Part shown: in pieces, positions 46,128 to 54,625 of the stretch | Numbering within the stretch: the first letter of the stretch is position 1 | Layout: each line of letters begins with the position of its first letter | DNA from: JANMJD01 sp963828405 | GTDB lineage: Bacteria; Actinomycetota; Acidimicrobiia; Acidimicrobiales; Ilumatobacteraceae | NCBI GenBank assembly: GCA_963828405.1 | Contig: CAWHEG010000030.1 | Span: forward strand, 186,001-250,000 | DNA length: 64,000 bases | Direction: 5' to 3' | Notes under the pieces: generated by a model | What the model was told of the DNA's origin: nothing | The model's input: the letters and a program-made list of their open reading frames with translations, nothing else | Database searches by the model: none | Program-made: the position numbers and the translations under genes

Positions 46128-47330
46128 CTACAACGAGGCAGAGCTGTCAAGGACTCGGCCGAGCACCTGTCCGCCGGACACGGTCGGCTTGATGCGATGC
46201 CGGTAGTGCTTCTGGAGCATTCGAAGATCGCGATGGCCGAGCTGATCGGCGACCTGTTCGATCGGCATCCCGGCGTCAGCCATGAGGCTTGCAGCCGAGT
46301 GGCGCAACAGATTTGGTGTCCACTCCCCCTCGATGCCCGAGGCCGTCACGACGCGATGGAACTCGTGGCGCACGGCTTTGGGGTCGGTCGGCCGCCCTGT
46401 CGGCGAGGTGAACACGAGAGACTCATCGTTGATCCACGCAGGGCCAAGAGCCAGTCGGGTCAGGTTCTGTTGCACGCGGTGCCGAACCAGCGCGTCGATC
46501 ACGACGTCGGGAGCGTCGAGACTGCGGATGCTGCCAGGGGTCTTGGTCTCGCCGACTGCAGCTGCTCCGGTGCGGTCGACTTTGCGTGCCCTCCAGATGT
46601 GAACGATGGCGTGGTCGAAGTCGATGTCGGTCCAGGCGAGGCCTGCCGCCTCACCGGGGCGTAAGCCGAGGTAGAGCATCGCCGCCCACATCGCTTCAAG
46701 TTCTGTTCCTGCCGCGGCTGCGAGAAGCCGCTGGGCCTGCTCGAGCGTCAGCGACTTACCTGTCTTCGAAGGGGCTGCAGAAGCCGGTAGCTCGACGAGG
46801 GTTGCGACGTTGCGCGAGACGAGATCGCGGCGTTGTGCCCACGAGAGCGCCTGGTTGAGCGTCGAGCGCACCTTGACGAGGGAACTGCGTGACAGCGCTC
46901 CGCCCATCGTCCGTCCGCGGCCGTTTCGCTTCGGGGGTGTCGTCGTGGTCTGCGCTCGTCGGGCGAATGCGGCCTCGACGTGATCGGCTGTCAGGTTGCG
47001 AACCTTCAGATGGCCGAGCTCCTCGGTGAGGATGGCGATTGCCCAGCGATGGCCGGCGAGTCGAGAGGGGGACAGATGGCGGTTGGGAAGAGCCTTCTCG
47101 GCCCAGATGTCCAAGAGGTCCCCGACGGTGATGGCCCCCGGGGTCACAGGAAGTCCGGCCTCGGCTGCACGGCGCAGCGCGTCCAGTTGTTTGCGGGCTT
47201 CGGTCTTGGTGCGGGCGGAGACGGTGCGCGGTACGCCGTCGACGATCACTTTCGCGATCCACCGGTCGCGGTCCTCGCGGTAGAAGAGCGCTCCTTCGCC
47301 GCGGCCACGTCGGCTGTCGTTGCGGGCCAT
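46128..47330 (-). CDS. Tyrosine-type site-specific integrase of the element
   Basis: The 400-residue integrase has an N-terminal AP2-like arm-binding region (GALFYREDRDRWIAKVIVDG), a core-binding SAM-like domain (TVGDLLDIWAEKALPNR) and a catalytic domain. The catalytic Arg is in LGLRPGEAAGLAW, the HxxR-like stretch in LLRHSAASLMADAG, and LGHRDLRMLQKHYRH holds the His and nucleophile Tyr376. The start MARNDS at 47330 is preferred; a start at 47372 would run into the arm sites. The gene ends at the array side and begins 150 bp from attR, the usual place for a tRNA-targeting integrase. Confidence 0.95.
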   Translation of the reverse strand: MARNDSRRGRGEGALFYREDRDRWIAKVIVDGVPRTVSARTKTEARKQLDALRRAAEAGLPVTPGAITVGDLLDIWAEKALPNRHLSPSRLAGHRWAIAILTEELGHLKVRNLTADHVEAAFARRAQTTTTPPKRNGRGRTMGGALSRSSLVKVRSTLNQALSWAQRRDLVSRNVATLVELPASAAPSKTGKSLTLEQAQRLLAAAAGTELEAMWAAMLYLGLRPGEAAGLAWTDIDFDHAIVHIWRARKVDRTGAAAVGETKTPGSIRSLDAPDVVIDALVRHRVQQNLTRLALGPAWINDESLVFTSPTGRPTDPKAVRHEFHRVVTASGIEGEWTPNLLRHSAASLMADAGMPIEQVADQLGHRDLRMLQKHYRHRIKPTVSGGQVLGRVLDSSASL

Positions 47331-47353
47331 GTCCGCCTCCCATCCCGTCCCGG

Positions 47354-47375
47354 CTGACACCTTATCTGACACCTT
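47354..47375 (+). repeat. Right-arm integrase-type sites: CTGACACCTT twice
   Basis: CTGACACCTT at 47354-47363 and 47366-47375 has the same 12-bp period and orientation as the left-arm pair. The sites lie just upstream of the integrase start and 107 bp from attR, so integrase could also repress its own promoter there. Confidence 0.7.
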
Positions 47376-47482
47376 ACGGGCACGAACATGGGCGTATCGA
47401 GACGAACGAGGACGACAGCGAAATAGCTCTCTAGCTGGTCAAATACGAACGTCGGCGAACGACCGCGAACCGGCAGCCGACG

Positions 47483-47526
47483 CATGGCATGGAAGAGGTC
47501 AGGGGTTCGATTCCCCTCAGCTCCAC
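47483..47526 (+). repeat. attR: 44-bp copy of the tRNA-Ala 3' half
   Basis: The sequence is identical over 44 bp to 22127-22170, and no 5' half of a tRNA precedes it. It marks the right end of the integrated element. Confidence 0.93.
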
Positions 47527-47556
47527 CATGTGATGTCGCGAGACATCGGCAAGGCT

Positions 47557-47590
47557 CGAACCTGTTTCAGGGTTCGGGTTTCTTGCTTTT
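47557..47590 (+). terminator. Probable original tRNA-Ala terminator
   Basis: CGAACCTG pairs with CAGGGTTCG (one bulge) around TTT, followed by GGTTTCTTGCTTTT. It lies 30 bp beyond attR, where the tRNA terminator would have been before integration. Confidence 0.6.
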
Positions 47591-47975
47591 CGTGGGCCGT
47601 AGGGCCGTGATGGTCCGCCGCGTTTGGCGCCGGTGCCGTGGTAGCGGAGTTCGGGGTTGATGGTGAGGCGGCGGATGATTTCGCCGGTGGCGGCGTGGAT
47701 GACCCGGATGTCGTAGCCGTGGATGAGCATGACGATGGGGGTTCCGTTGAGGGGTTGTCCGAGGCCGATGTGGTGAAGGTGGCCGTCGACGCGGAGGGTC
47801 ACTGAGCCGGAGCTGACTTTGTCGCGACGGACCCGGAACTCGCTGTCGGGGCTGGTGCCGTCGGGGACGGCTTTGGGTCTGGTCTGGTACGCGACAGCGG
47901 GCGTCGCCCGGTCGGGAGCGAACGGTGGGGTCGCTGGGTGTTGTAGATCTCGGTGGCGGTACTGATCGAAGGTCG
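47560..47975 (-). pseudogene. IS481-family transposase C-terminal remnant
   Basis: Two minus-strand frames together read EIYNTQRPHRSL, then RATPAVAYQTRPKAVP, RVRRDKVSSGSVTLRVDGHLHHIGLG and YDIRVIHAATGEIIRRLTINP. These are the end of the integrase core and the tail of IS481-type transposases. The N-terminal half is missing and a frame change lies near 47,910. It sits directly outside attR, so it belongs to the chromosome side. Confidence 0.75.
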
Positions 47976-48097
47976 AAACGTGCATGCCGACGCGGCGCGA
48001 CGAGGTCGCCTATCGGCGACCGCACTCCGTGCCACTCGACAAGACCGCTTGGATGCGGTCAAATGGCTATTGGGGGCTCACCACGGGAGGCACAGCC

Positions 48098-49498
48098 ATG
48101 CCGGCACAATCCGACGACGCCCAAATTGCGCGATCCGGGCCGGTGGACCTGTTGGTTCGGGGCGGGTTGCTGGTCGCCACCTGTGACAAGGCGCGGCGGG
48201 AATTGCCGGGCGCGTGGGTGGCGGTCACCGATGGCCTGATCAGCGGAGTGGGCACCGGTCCCGAGCCCGACGCGCGACGGACGATCGACGCGAGCGGATG
48301 CCTGGTCACCCCCGGGCTGATCAACACCCATCATCACATCTATCAGAACCTCACCCGGTCCTACGCACCGGTGGTTAACGGCAGCCTGTTTCAGTGGTTG
48401 ACCGGGCTCTATCCGCTGTGGGAGGGTCTGGATGAGGAAGCGTCGTACCTGTCGGCCTGGGTCGGTCTCGCCGAGCTCGCGCTTGGCGGGTGCACCACGT
48501 CTTCCGATCACCTGTACGTCGCACCTCAGAATGGCGGCGACCTGTGGTCGGCGGAGATCGACGCCGCCCGCGAGCTGGGCTTCCGGTTTCACCCCACACG
48601 TGGCGCGATGAGTCTGTCAGTCAAAGACGGCGGCCTGCCCCCAGACTCGGTGGTCCAGGACGACGACGAGATCCTCGCCGACAGCGAACGCCTCATCAAA
48701 CGCCACCACGACCCATCCCACGGCGCCATGGTCCGCGTGGCGATCGCCCCCTGCTCGCTTTTCAGCGTCAGCCCGTCGCTGATGCGAGGTGCCGCCGAAC
48801 TCGCCGAGCGGCTCGACGTACGCCTGCACACCCACCTCGCCGAGGACCCGGACGAGACCGCGTTCTGCATGGAACGCTTCGGCAGACGTCCGATCGAGCA
48901 GTTCGAGGAGGTCGGCTGGCTAACCGGTCGCTCATGGGTGGCGCATTGCATCTACCCCTCCCCCGACGAGATCATGCGGCTCGGCGCAGCCGGCGTCGGC
49001 GTGGCACACTGCCCGAGTTCGAACATGCTCATCGGCGGTGGCGGCATCGCCCCCATCCGCGACTTCCGAGAAGCTGGCGTCCCCGTCGGCCTGGGCTGCG
49101 ACGGCTCGGCCTCCACCGACGCGGCCTCGCTCTGGCTTGAATCCCGCACGGCGCTGCTCCTCGGCCGCCAGCGCCTCGGACCCAGCGGGATGACAGCACG
49201 CGACGTCCTGGACATCGGCACCCGAGGCAGCGCCGCCTGCCTAGGGCGCACCGGCGAACTGGGCGAACTGACGGTAGGCGCGACAGGTGACCTGGTCTGC
49301 TGGCCGATGGAGGGCCCGGCCTATGCAGGCGCCCTGACCGACCCGATCGAGGCCTGGCTCCGCTGCGGGCCCTCCGCCGCCCGCCACACGATCATCGCAG
49401 GCACGCACCTGGTCCACAACGGCGTCCTCACCGCGCCTGGAATGGAAGACATCCTGAAGCGCCATCGCGAGGCATCCGCCCGCATCCAGAACCGTTAG
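48098..49498 (+). CDS. 8-oxoguanine deaminase-like amidohydrolase (TRZ/ATZ family)
   Basis: The 466-residue protein starts at ATG 48098 after GGGAGG. Metal and active-site motifs are TPGLINTHHHIYQNLTRSYAP, LHTHLAEDPDE (His and Glu), WVAHCIYPSPDE (His) and GLGCDGSASTDA (Asp). The segment SLFQWLTGLYPLWEGLDEEASYLSAWVGLAEL and GGCTTSSDHLYV is close to 8-oxoguanine deaminases, which convert 8-oxoguanine to uric acid. Related enzymes deaminate other purines or triazines, so the substrate is inferred. Confidence 0.85.
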   Translation: MPAQSDDAQIARSGPVDLLVRGGLLVATCDKARRELPGAWVAVTDGLISGVGTGPEPDARRTIDASGCLVTPGLINTHHHIYQNLTRSYAPVVNGSLFQWLTGLYPLWEGLDEEASYLSAWVGLAELALGGCTTSSDHLYVAPQNGGDLWSAEIDAARELGFRFHPTRGAMSLSVKDGGLPPDSVVQDDDEILADSERLIKRHHDPSHGAMVRVAIAPCSLFSVSPSLMRGAAELAERLDVRLHTHLAEDPDETAFCMERFGRRPIEQFEEVGWLTGRSWVAHCIYPSPDEIMRLGAAGVGVAHCPSSNMLIGGGGIAPIRDFREAGVPVGLGCDGSASTDAASLWLESRTALLLGRQRLGPSGMTARDVLDIGTRGSAACLGRTGELGELTVGATGDLVCWPMEGPAYAGALTDPIEAWLRCGPSAARHTIIAGTHLVHNGVLTAPGMEDILKRHREASARIQNR

Positions 49499-49791
49499 CA
49501 GACGAGTGGGGCACGGGCTACCAATGAAACCCCGCACATGTCGGGATCGCCGAGTCTCGGTGCGGAGCCACAGTGACCACTCGGGTACGGCCCTCACCCC
49601 GTGCTCGGTATCCACCGTCCGCGCTCACCGTCGGGTGTGGGTCGGCCGTCCGGTATCGGTCGGACGTCGCGCCCGGGTTCGCATGGTCTCGGGCCGTGGC
49701 CGATCGTGATGGCGCTGGAGGTACGGTGTCCGCGTGGACGCCGCGCGGGCTCGTGTCAACCACGGCCGGCGTCAGCCACTGCTCGAACGTG
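49499..49791. other. Intergenic stretch with a dispersed CGGTATCCACCG motif
   Basis: No gene is supported. CGGTATCCACCG at 49606-49617 belongs to a short motif found in several intergenic regions of the window. Confidence 0.5.
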
Positions 49792-50433
49792 TCAGCTCGG
49801 ATTGAGCCAAGATCCGCCAGCGAGCATCTCCCATCCGGTCGGGTCTGCGAGGATCGCTTCGACCTCACGACGCCTGAAGCGGCCCGAGGCCGCCCACCCA
49901 GACGTCTCGATGACGGTGATCATCCGAGACCCGTCGGACAACCGGCGGAACACGCCGGCGACGATGCCAAGGATGTGGCGGTCGAGGTTCTCGAGTTCGG
50001 CTTGGGAGCCGCTGTCGCAGGCGTCGCACCCGCAGTAGGGGAACACCTCGACACACACGGCTGGGTCGCCCACACCGAGCGTCACGCCGGCATCGTCCAC
50101 GTCGCCGAGTCGGCTGCGGGCGACGATGAGCGGAAGCGCATCAGCGACGCGTGGGACCACAAGGTCGACCTGTGAGATCACCGAGCGGGGCGCAGCGCGC
50201 CACGCGACCGACGCGCCCGGACCGATGTCGGCGAGGCCGGTATCGACCAGAGCGCCGAGCCACGCCTCGGCCCGGGCGCCGAGGATCCGCCACTTCCGAG
50301 GATCGAGGATCCGGGAGTACTCCGCCTCCCGAGGCGACTGATCCGGATGAGGATCGGGCCACCGCCGCAGCCCACGACCCGTGACCGAGAACGCCACATC
50401 TACCGCAGCGACAAGCTCAGATTCGGCGACCAC
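49792..50433 (-). CDS. DUF6226-like protein
   Basis: The protein is about 213 residues from GTG 50433 (open to ATG 50469). The N-terminal part, LVAAVDVAFSVTGRGLRRWPDPHPDQ and EYSRILDPRKWRILGARAEAW, and the middle VCVEVFPYCGCDACDSGSQAELENLD resemble DUF6226 actinobacterial proteins of unknown function. Three closely placed cysteines (CGCDAC) could bind a metal. No neighbour suggests a pathway. Confidence 0.7.
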   Translation of the reverse strand: MVAESELVAAVDVAFSVTGRGLRRWPDPHPDQSPREAEYSRILDPRKWRILGARAEAWLGALVDTGLADIGPGASVAWRAAPRSVISQVDLVVPRVADALPLIVARSRLGDVDDAGVTLGVGDPAVCVEVFPYCGCDACDSGSQAELENLDRHILGIVAGVFRRLSDGSRMITVIETSGWAASGRFRRREVEAILADPTGWEMLAGGSWLNPS

Positions 50434-50850
50434 GTCGCCATCGTGCCAAGCAGCACGACAACCGCGCAACCGCCTTTGCGCCGCGGGCCCGATGGCGTAG
50501 ACCCGATCTCAACGATGCCCGCACGGCTGTCGATCGCGAGATGGAAGCCCCTCGACGGCTGGCGCGCCTCCGACATCGCGCGCAGCGTCACGCAGCAGCC
50601 TGGCCCGCCAGTCTCTGTCACAGGACCATCATCTCCACGGCAAGCTCGCCAAAGCGCGCCAGACAGCCTGCAATGCGGAGTGGGCAGATCTGGAAGCGAG
50701 CGGTCGACCTCGGCCCGTATGCCGTGCGCCTATCCACCGAAGTGTGCGGCAGGTCCCCCGGATCGTTGGGCGTCGGCGGTGCGCGAGATCCACCGTGGCC
50801 GATCGGCAGTCGCTCGTCTTCCGAGCGCCCGGTATCGCTCCGCCGTTGCG
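50434..50850. other. Intergenic stretch between the DUF6226 gene and hydrolase fragment
   Basis: No gene is supported. It contains the left copy of a direct repeat (50708-50739) and two CGGTATCC/GATCCACCGTG-type motifs. Confidence 0.5.
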
Positions 50851-51489
50851 CTGCATCACGCCGGGTATCGGGCTGATGCCCTCAAGGGCGACTTCCGTTG
50901 CTTCCTCGTGGACCGTCCTGGTTGCGGGCTCAGCGACCCGGTCCCGAACGGCCCGCTGAGGTCGTCGGCCGAATTCGCACGTTTCGCCGAGAACCTCGCA
51001 CCAGACATTCTCGATGGGCTCGAGCTGGATGCTGCATCGCTCGCGTGTACCTCGATGGGCGGTTTCTTCGGCTTCCGCGCTGCCATCGCCCATCCGCACC
51101 GAGTCACCAAGCTGGTCGAGTACTCCTGGGCGATGGGCACGCCGATGGCCAACGTACCGTGGATGATGGGGCTCGGATCGCCGGCGCCGCTGAAGGCGAT
51201 GATGGTTCACATGCCGATCAACGCGTCGGTCGTGAAAATGATGCTCAAACAGGTAGGCATGAGACGCGCCATCGAATCCGGGAAGTTCGACGCAGACATG
51301 CTCGCCTGGTGCGTCGCCCTGATGAAGCACACCAGGACGCTCAGGTCCGAGACCGACAACAAAGCCCAAGCCTTCGCCGCGCGCCTGCCGAACGCGGTCC
51401 TGGAGATCGTCGACCACGCCGGACACGCGCCGTGGATCGACGAGATCGATTTCTGTGCAACCACGACCCGCGGCTTCCTCCGAAGCTGA
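50851..51489 (+). pseudogene. Alpha/beta hydrolase fragment
   Basis: The frame has the hydrolase parts FRCFLVDRPGCGLSDP, the nucleophile elbow CTSMGGFFGFRAA (Ser) and the C-terminal His region LEIVDHAGHAPWIDE. The N-terminal strand with the HG oxyanion motif has no start and is lost. A deletion joins LMKHTRTLRSETD directly to KAQAFAARLPN, removing the strand that normally holds the catalytic Asp. It is flanked by imperfect direct repeats (50708-50739 and 51505-51536). Confidence 0.6.
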
Positions 51490-51664
51490 CGGCAGCCGTA
51501 CAAGTTCGGCCCTTATGCCGTGCGCGGTATCCACTGCCGATCGGCGTAGGTTCACCCCCCAGGCTCCCGCTATCGCTCCGGTGCGGCGTTCGGACCAGGC
51601 CGGGATTCCGAGATGTCGGCCGTCGGATCGCAGGTATTCGACGTGCTCCGTCGGCGCCGGTGGC

Positions 51665-52147
51665 TCAAGCCCACCCACCGACTCGCAGAAATCCGAGGCC
51701 CGTGAATAGACGTTCCGATGCGCTGTTGCCGTCGGTGATTACAGCGCCAACCTCCTCGATCGCAGCGTCTGCGAGCGATGCGAGCGAAGCCCGGACAGCC
51801 GATGAGCCAATGCCGCGCCGTTTCACATCGGGACGTGTGAACACGGGATCAATGAAGTGACGATCATCGACAACGAGGACAAATGAGGCGCTCACGATCG
51901 ACCCGTCCGACGCGAGCACCACGACCGAGTGCTCGCGAACGACAGCCGACAGATAGTAGTCGATCGCCTCATAGGCGTCGATGAGTTCCTCGCCCTCGTC
52001 GTCGATTGTCCCTCGGTAGGCGGCGAGGAGGACTGTGGCGAGTTCGTCGCGATCTGCGTCCGCGACCGGGCGGCACTCCATCGGGTGGACCGATCGGGCT
52101 ACCTTGGCCGGTGCGAGACGGTACTCGCTTCGGGTTCCTGATGTCAT
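51665..52147 (-). CDS. GNAT-family N-acetyltransferase
   Basis: The 160-residue protein from ATG 52147 has the GNAT fold. The acetyl-CoA pyrophosphate loop is RPDVKRRGIGSSAVRASLASL, preceded by FVLVVDDRHFIDPVFTRPD. The end is ITDGNSASERLFTGLGFLRVG, typical of amino-group acetyltransferases. Substrate is unknown. A later start at MECRPV is possible. Confidence 0.85.
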   Translation of the reverse strand: MTSGTRSEYRLAPAKVARSVHPMECRPVADADRDELATVLLAAYRGTIDDEGEELIDAYEAIDYYLSAVVREHSVVVLASDGSIVSASFVLVVDDRHFIDPVFTRPDVKRRGIGSSAVRASLASLADAAIEEVGAVITDGNSASERLFTGLGFLRVGGWA

Positions 52148-52567
52148 CGTGTTCGACTCATGCCCAATTGAGCGTACGCAACCGGGTCGTGACACATCGC
52201 GCCGCAGTCAAGTGCCAGGTGGTGTCCACGATCGGCCCTTGGGGCTGATCGATCGTGCCGGCCGGAACCGGGCCGCCCATCGACCGACACCACCCGAGCA
52301 CGTCCTCGACGGCTTTGAGTGTGCGGCGACGCAGCCCTGGATGCATCGTGTTCGACCGGACCGAGCGGATGCCGTGGAGACGAAGACGGAACGGTGCACG
52401 TCGCGGGTGACCCAGATGCGTAGTACGCGACGACCCGAGCGCAGCGGTGCCGCCCATCGAGGCGACGAAGCGCGCAGAAGGACCCGGCCGCCCAGCGTGC
52501 GGCGTCAGACCGCTCAACGCACCGCTCGACCCGGGGACAACAGTGACCAGGTTCGATCTCGCGGAAT
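52148..52567. other. Intergenic region upstream of the thioredoxin gene
   Basis: Frames exist on both strands but none has a family or start support. The thioredoxin promoter probably lies at the right end, next to the 52568 palindrome. Confidence 0.5.
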
Positions 52568-52583
52568 ATACCCCCCTGGGTAT
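52568..52583 (+). promoter_or_regulatory. CsoR/CstR-type operator palindrome
   Basis: ATACCC-CCCT-GGGTAT is a perfect inverted repeat with a four-base centre, within the TATACCCCC...GGGTAT pattern of CsoR/RcnR/CstR operators. It lies 52 bp upstream of the thioredoxin start. Control by a persulfide- or copper-sensing CsoR-family repressor is inferred; no such gene is in the window. Confidence 0.6.
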
Positions 52584-52635
52584 CGGTTGGAGAGTCTGAT
52601 GGCGTTCCGTGGGGATCGCCGCGAAAGGACCAGAC

Positions 52636-52983
52636 GTGGCAACCGTGATCAAGGCAGATGACCAGGCAACCTTCCAGCGGGAAGTGCTCGACTCGACCGT
52701 TCCGGTGGTGGTCGACTTCTGGGCCGCGTGGTGCGGGCCGTGTCGTACCGTGGCGCCGGAGGTCGAGGCGCTCGCCGACAAGTACGGTTCGGCGATCAAG
52801 GTGGTCAAGGTCGACGTCGATGCCAACGGGCAGGTCGCCGGCCGGTACGGCATCCGGGGCATCCCGACGATCGGGCTGTTCGAGGCCGGAAAGCTCACCA
52901 AGCAGGCCGTCGGTGCACGTCCTCGTCACGCGATCGAGTCCGAATTGGGACTCACCCGCTTCGCTTCGGCCGGGAACAAGTGA
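52636..52983 (+). CDS. Thioredoxin
   Basis: The 115-residue protein from GTG 52636 (AAAGGA upstream) has the classical active site FWAAWCGPCRTVAPE and the cis-Pro region GIRGIPTIGLFEAG. It reduces disulfides or persulfides in the cytoplasm. The frame stays open nine codons upstream without similarity. It is followed two bases later by a DUF302 gene, and the upstream palindrome suggests sulfide or metal-stress control. Confidence 0.94.
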   Translation: MATVIKADDQATFQREVLDSTVPVVVDFWAAWCGPCRTVAPEVEALADKYGSAIKVVKVDVDANGQVAGRYGIRGIPTIGLFEAGKLTKQAVGARPRHAIESELGLTRFASAGNK

Positions 52984-52985
52984 CC

Positions 52986-53366
52986 ATGCAGGCGATCGAG
53001 ACGACCACGGCCCTGTCGATGGCCGCTGCTGAAGCAGCAGTACGCGAGGCGCTCGCCGCCCAGGGTTTCGGCGTCCTGACGGAGATCGACGTCGCCGCGA
53101 CCTTGAAGGCCAAGATCGGGGTCGACCGGGCACCGCTGAAGATTCTCGGCGCCTGCAACCCGACGTTCGCCAACGCGGCCCTGGAGATCGACGAGTCGGT
53201 CAGTCTGCTGCTCCCGTGCAACGTCGTGCTCGCCGCCACCCCGAGCGGGACGAAGATCAGCGCCGTCGACCCGCGAGCACTGATGGCCGACGACGAGTTC
53301 CACGACCTGGCCAGCGACGCAGCCGACCGTCTGTCCGCGGCGCTCGCGGCCGTGCCGACCACCTAG
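52986..53366 (+). CDS. DUF302 protein
   Basis: The 126-residue protein has the DUF302 core: VREALAAQGFGVLTEIDVAATLKAKIG, then LKILGACNPTFANAALEID and SLLLPCNVVLA, with the two characteristic cysteines. DUF302 proteins often accompany thioredoxins and sulfur-handling genes behind CsoR/CstR operators. It is two bases after the thioredoxin stop, so the two genes are probably an operon. Confidence 0.9.
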   Translation: MQAIETTTALSMAAAEAAVREALAAQGFGVLTEIDVAATLKAKIGVDRAPLKILGACNPTFANAALEIDESVSLLLPCNVVLAATPSGTKISAVDPRALMADDEFHDLASDAADRLSAALAAVPTT

Positions 53367-53428
53367 TCCCCGACCGTTGCAGTCGGCGGTTGCCGGCGGT
53401 GCCCTCGTTGCTCGCTGCCCGGTGGCGA

Positions 53429-54625
53429 TCAGCAGGACCGGATGTAGCGATACGGCACGTTCTTCAGGCCCAGCATCCAGTACGCCGCGCTCGGTGCGCC
53501 CAACTGTCGGGCCACGGTCTCGACGGACAGCTCCTCACCGCCGTCGCGGCCGATGACGGTGACGGTGTCGCCGACGAGTGCGCCCGGCACGTCGGTGAGG
53601 TCGACGACGGCGTATTCCGCCGAGACCGACAGCACCGCGCAACGCCGACCACGGCACAGCACGTGGGCAACGGTGCCGGGCGGTGCGTTGCGGTACCCGT
53701 TGTCCATGCCCAGCAGGATCACCCCCACCGTCGCGTCGGCGTCCAGACCCTCCGGGCCGGTGCCCGCGAGGTCGTCGCCGCGACGCCGGCGCGACACCTG
53801 GATCAGCGACGCCTGGAGCCCGGTCAGGGCCTTGCGATACCCCTCGTCCTCGGGGCGGGCACCGCTGATCGGGTGGAGCCCGAACGTCAGGTGGCCGGCG
53901 GCGACCGTGTTGAGGGTGTCGGGGAGACCCCGGGAGAGCACCGAACTGGCGGCCGCCTGGCTGAAGCGGAGCGGAGCTCCCCGATCGACCTCGATCGTTC
54001 GAACGACCTCGCAGAAGGCGGCGAGCCGCCTCCGTGACCAGGCCTCGCCCACCGCGTCGGAGAACGGGATGTGGGTGTACACACCCTCGAGTGCGAGCCC
54101 CGACGATGCCTCGATCTCACGGGCGAAGGCGACGGCCTCGTCGAGGCGTACACCGAGACGCCCCATGCCGGCATCGACCTTGAGATGGACGGCGATGGCC
54201 CGCCCGGCAGAGCTCGCCAACGCGCCGATCGCCGCCAGGCCGTCGGCGGAGTGCACCGTCGGGGTCAGGTCGTGGCGGAGCAGGTAGCGGTTGCCGTCCG
54301 GCAGTTGCGCGCCATACAGCAGGATGGGGAGCGTGGCTCCGGCTCGACGGATGGCGATGGCATCGTCGACGTTGGCGGTGGCCAGACCATCGACACCGAG
54401 CGACTCGAGGTGCCGACCGACGACGGCCGCCCCATGACCGTAGGCGTTGGCCTTGACCGGGACGAGCAGCTTCACGGGTCGGCCGGCCCGCTCCCGGATC
54501 AGCCCGACGTTGTGGGTGATCGCGCCGAGATCGACGGTCGCCCACATCGGTCGGGCCTGGTCGTGACCCGCATCGTCGTCGACCGTGTCGATGGCGTCAG
54601 CGGCGGTCCGGTCGTCGACGGTCAT
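53429..54625 (-). CDS. alr: Alanine racemase
   Basis: The 398-residue protein from ATG 54625 interconverts L- and D-alanine for peptidoglycan. The PLP lysine is in VPVKANAYGHGA. Further motifs are VHLKVDAGMGRLGV, EGVYTHIPFSDAV, SQAAASSVL, the partner Tyr in MDNGYRN, and VGDTVTVIGRDG. The C-terminus ends in an unusual YRYIRSC. It overlaps the PhyH-type gene stop by four bases (ATGA), so it is probably expressed with it. Confidence 0.93.
   Translation of the reverse strand: MTVDDRTAADAIDTVDDDAGHDQARPMWATVDLGAITHNVGLIRERAGRPVKLLVPVKANAYGHGAAVVGRHLESLGVDGLATANVDDAIAIRRAGATLPILLYGAQLPDGNRYLLRHDLTPTVHSADGLAAIGALASSAGRAIAVHLKVDAGMGRLGVRLDEAVAFAREIEASSGLALEGVYTHIPFSDAVGEAWSRRRLAAFCEVVRTIEVDRGAPLRFSQAAASSVLSRGLPDTLNTVAAGHLTFGLHPISGARPEDEGYRKALTGLQASLIQVSRRRRGDDLAGTGPEGLDADATVGVILLGMDNGYRNAPPGTVAHVLCRGRRCAVLSVSAEYAVVDLTDVPGALVGDTVTVIGRDGGEELSVETVARQLGAPSAAYWMLGLKNVPYRYIRSC

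Larger units (their letters stand above)
22127..47526. mobile_element. 25.4 kb tRNA-Ala-integrated element carrying type I-C CRISPR-Cas
   Basis: The element is bounded by exact 44-bp direct repeats, the left one inside tRNA-Ala. It has an excisionase-like gene near the left end, a tyrosine integrase at the right end, and the same tandem pair of CTGACACCTT arm sites at both ends. It carries VapBC, a relaxase remnant split off by an ISAzo13-like insertion, secreted proteins and a whole type I-C CRISPR-Cas locus. The relaxase remnant suggests descent from a conjugative or mobilisable element. No type IV secretion genes are visible, so any present mobility would need help in trans. Confidence 0.88.

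Noticed and set aside
47431..47985. Frame with MVELRGIEPLTSSM near attR
   Set aside because: The end is the antisense of the attR tRNA copy; only the IS481-like part upstream is meaningful.
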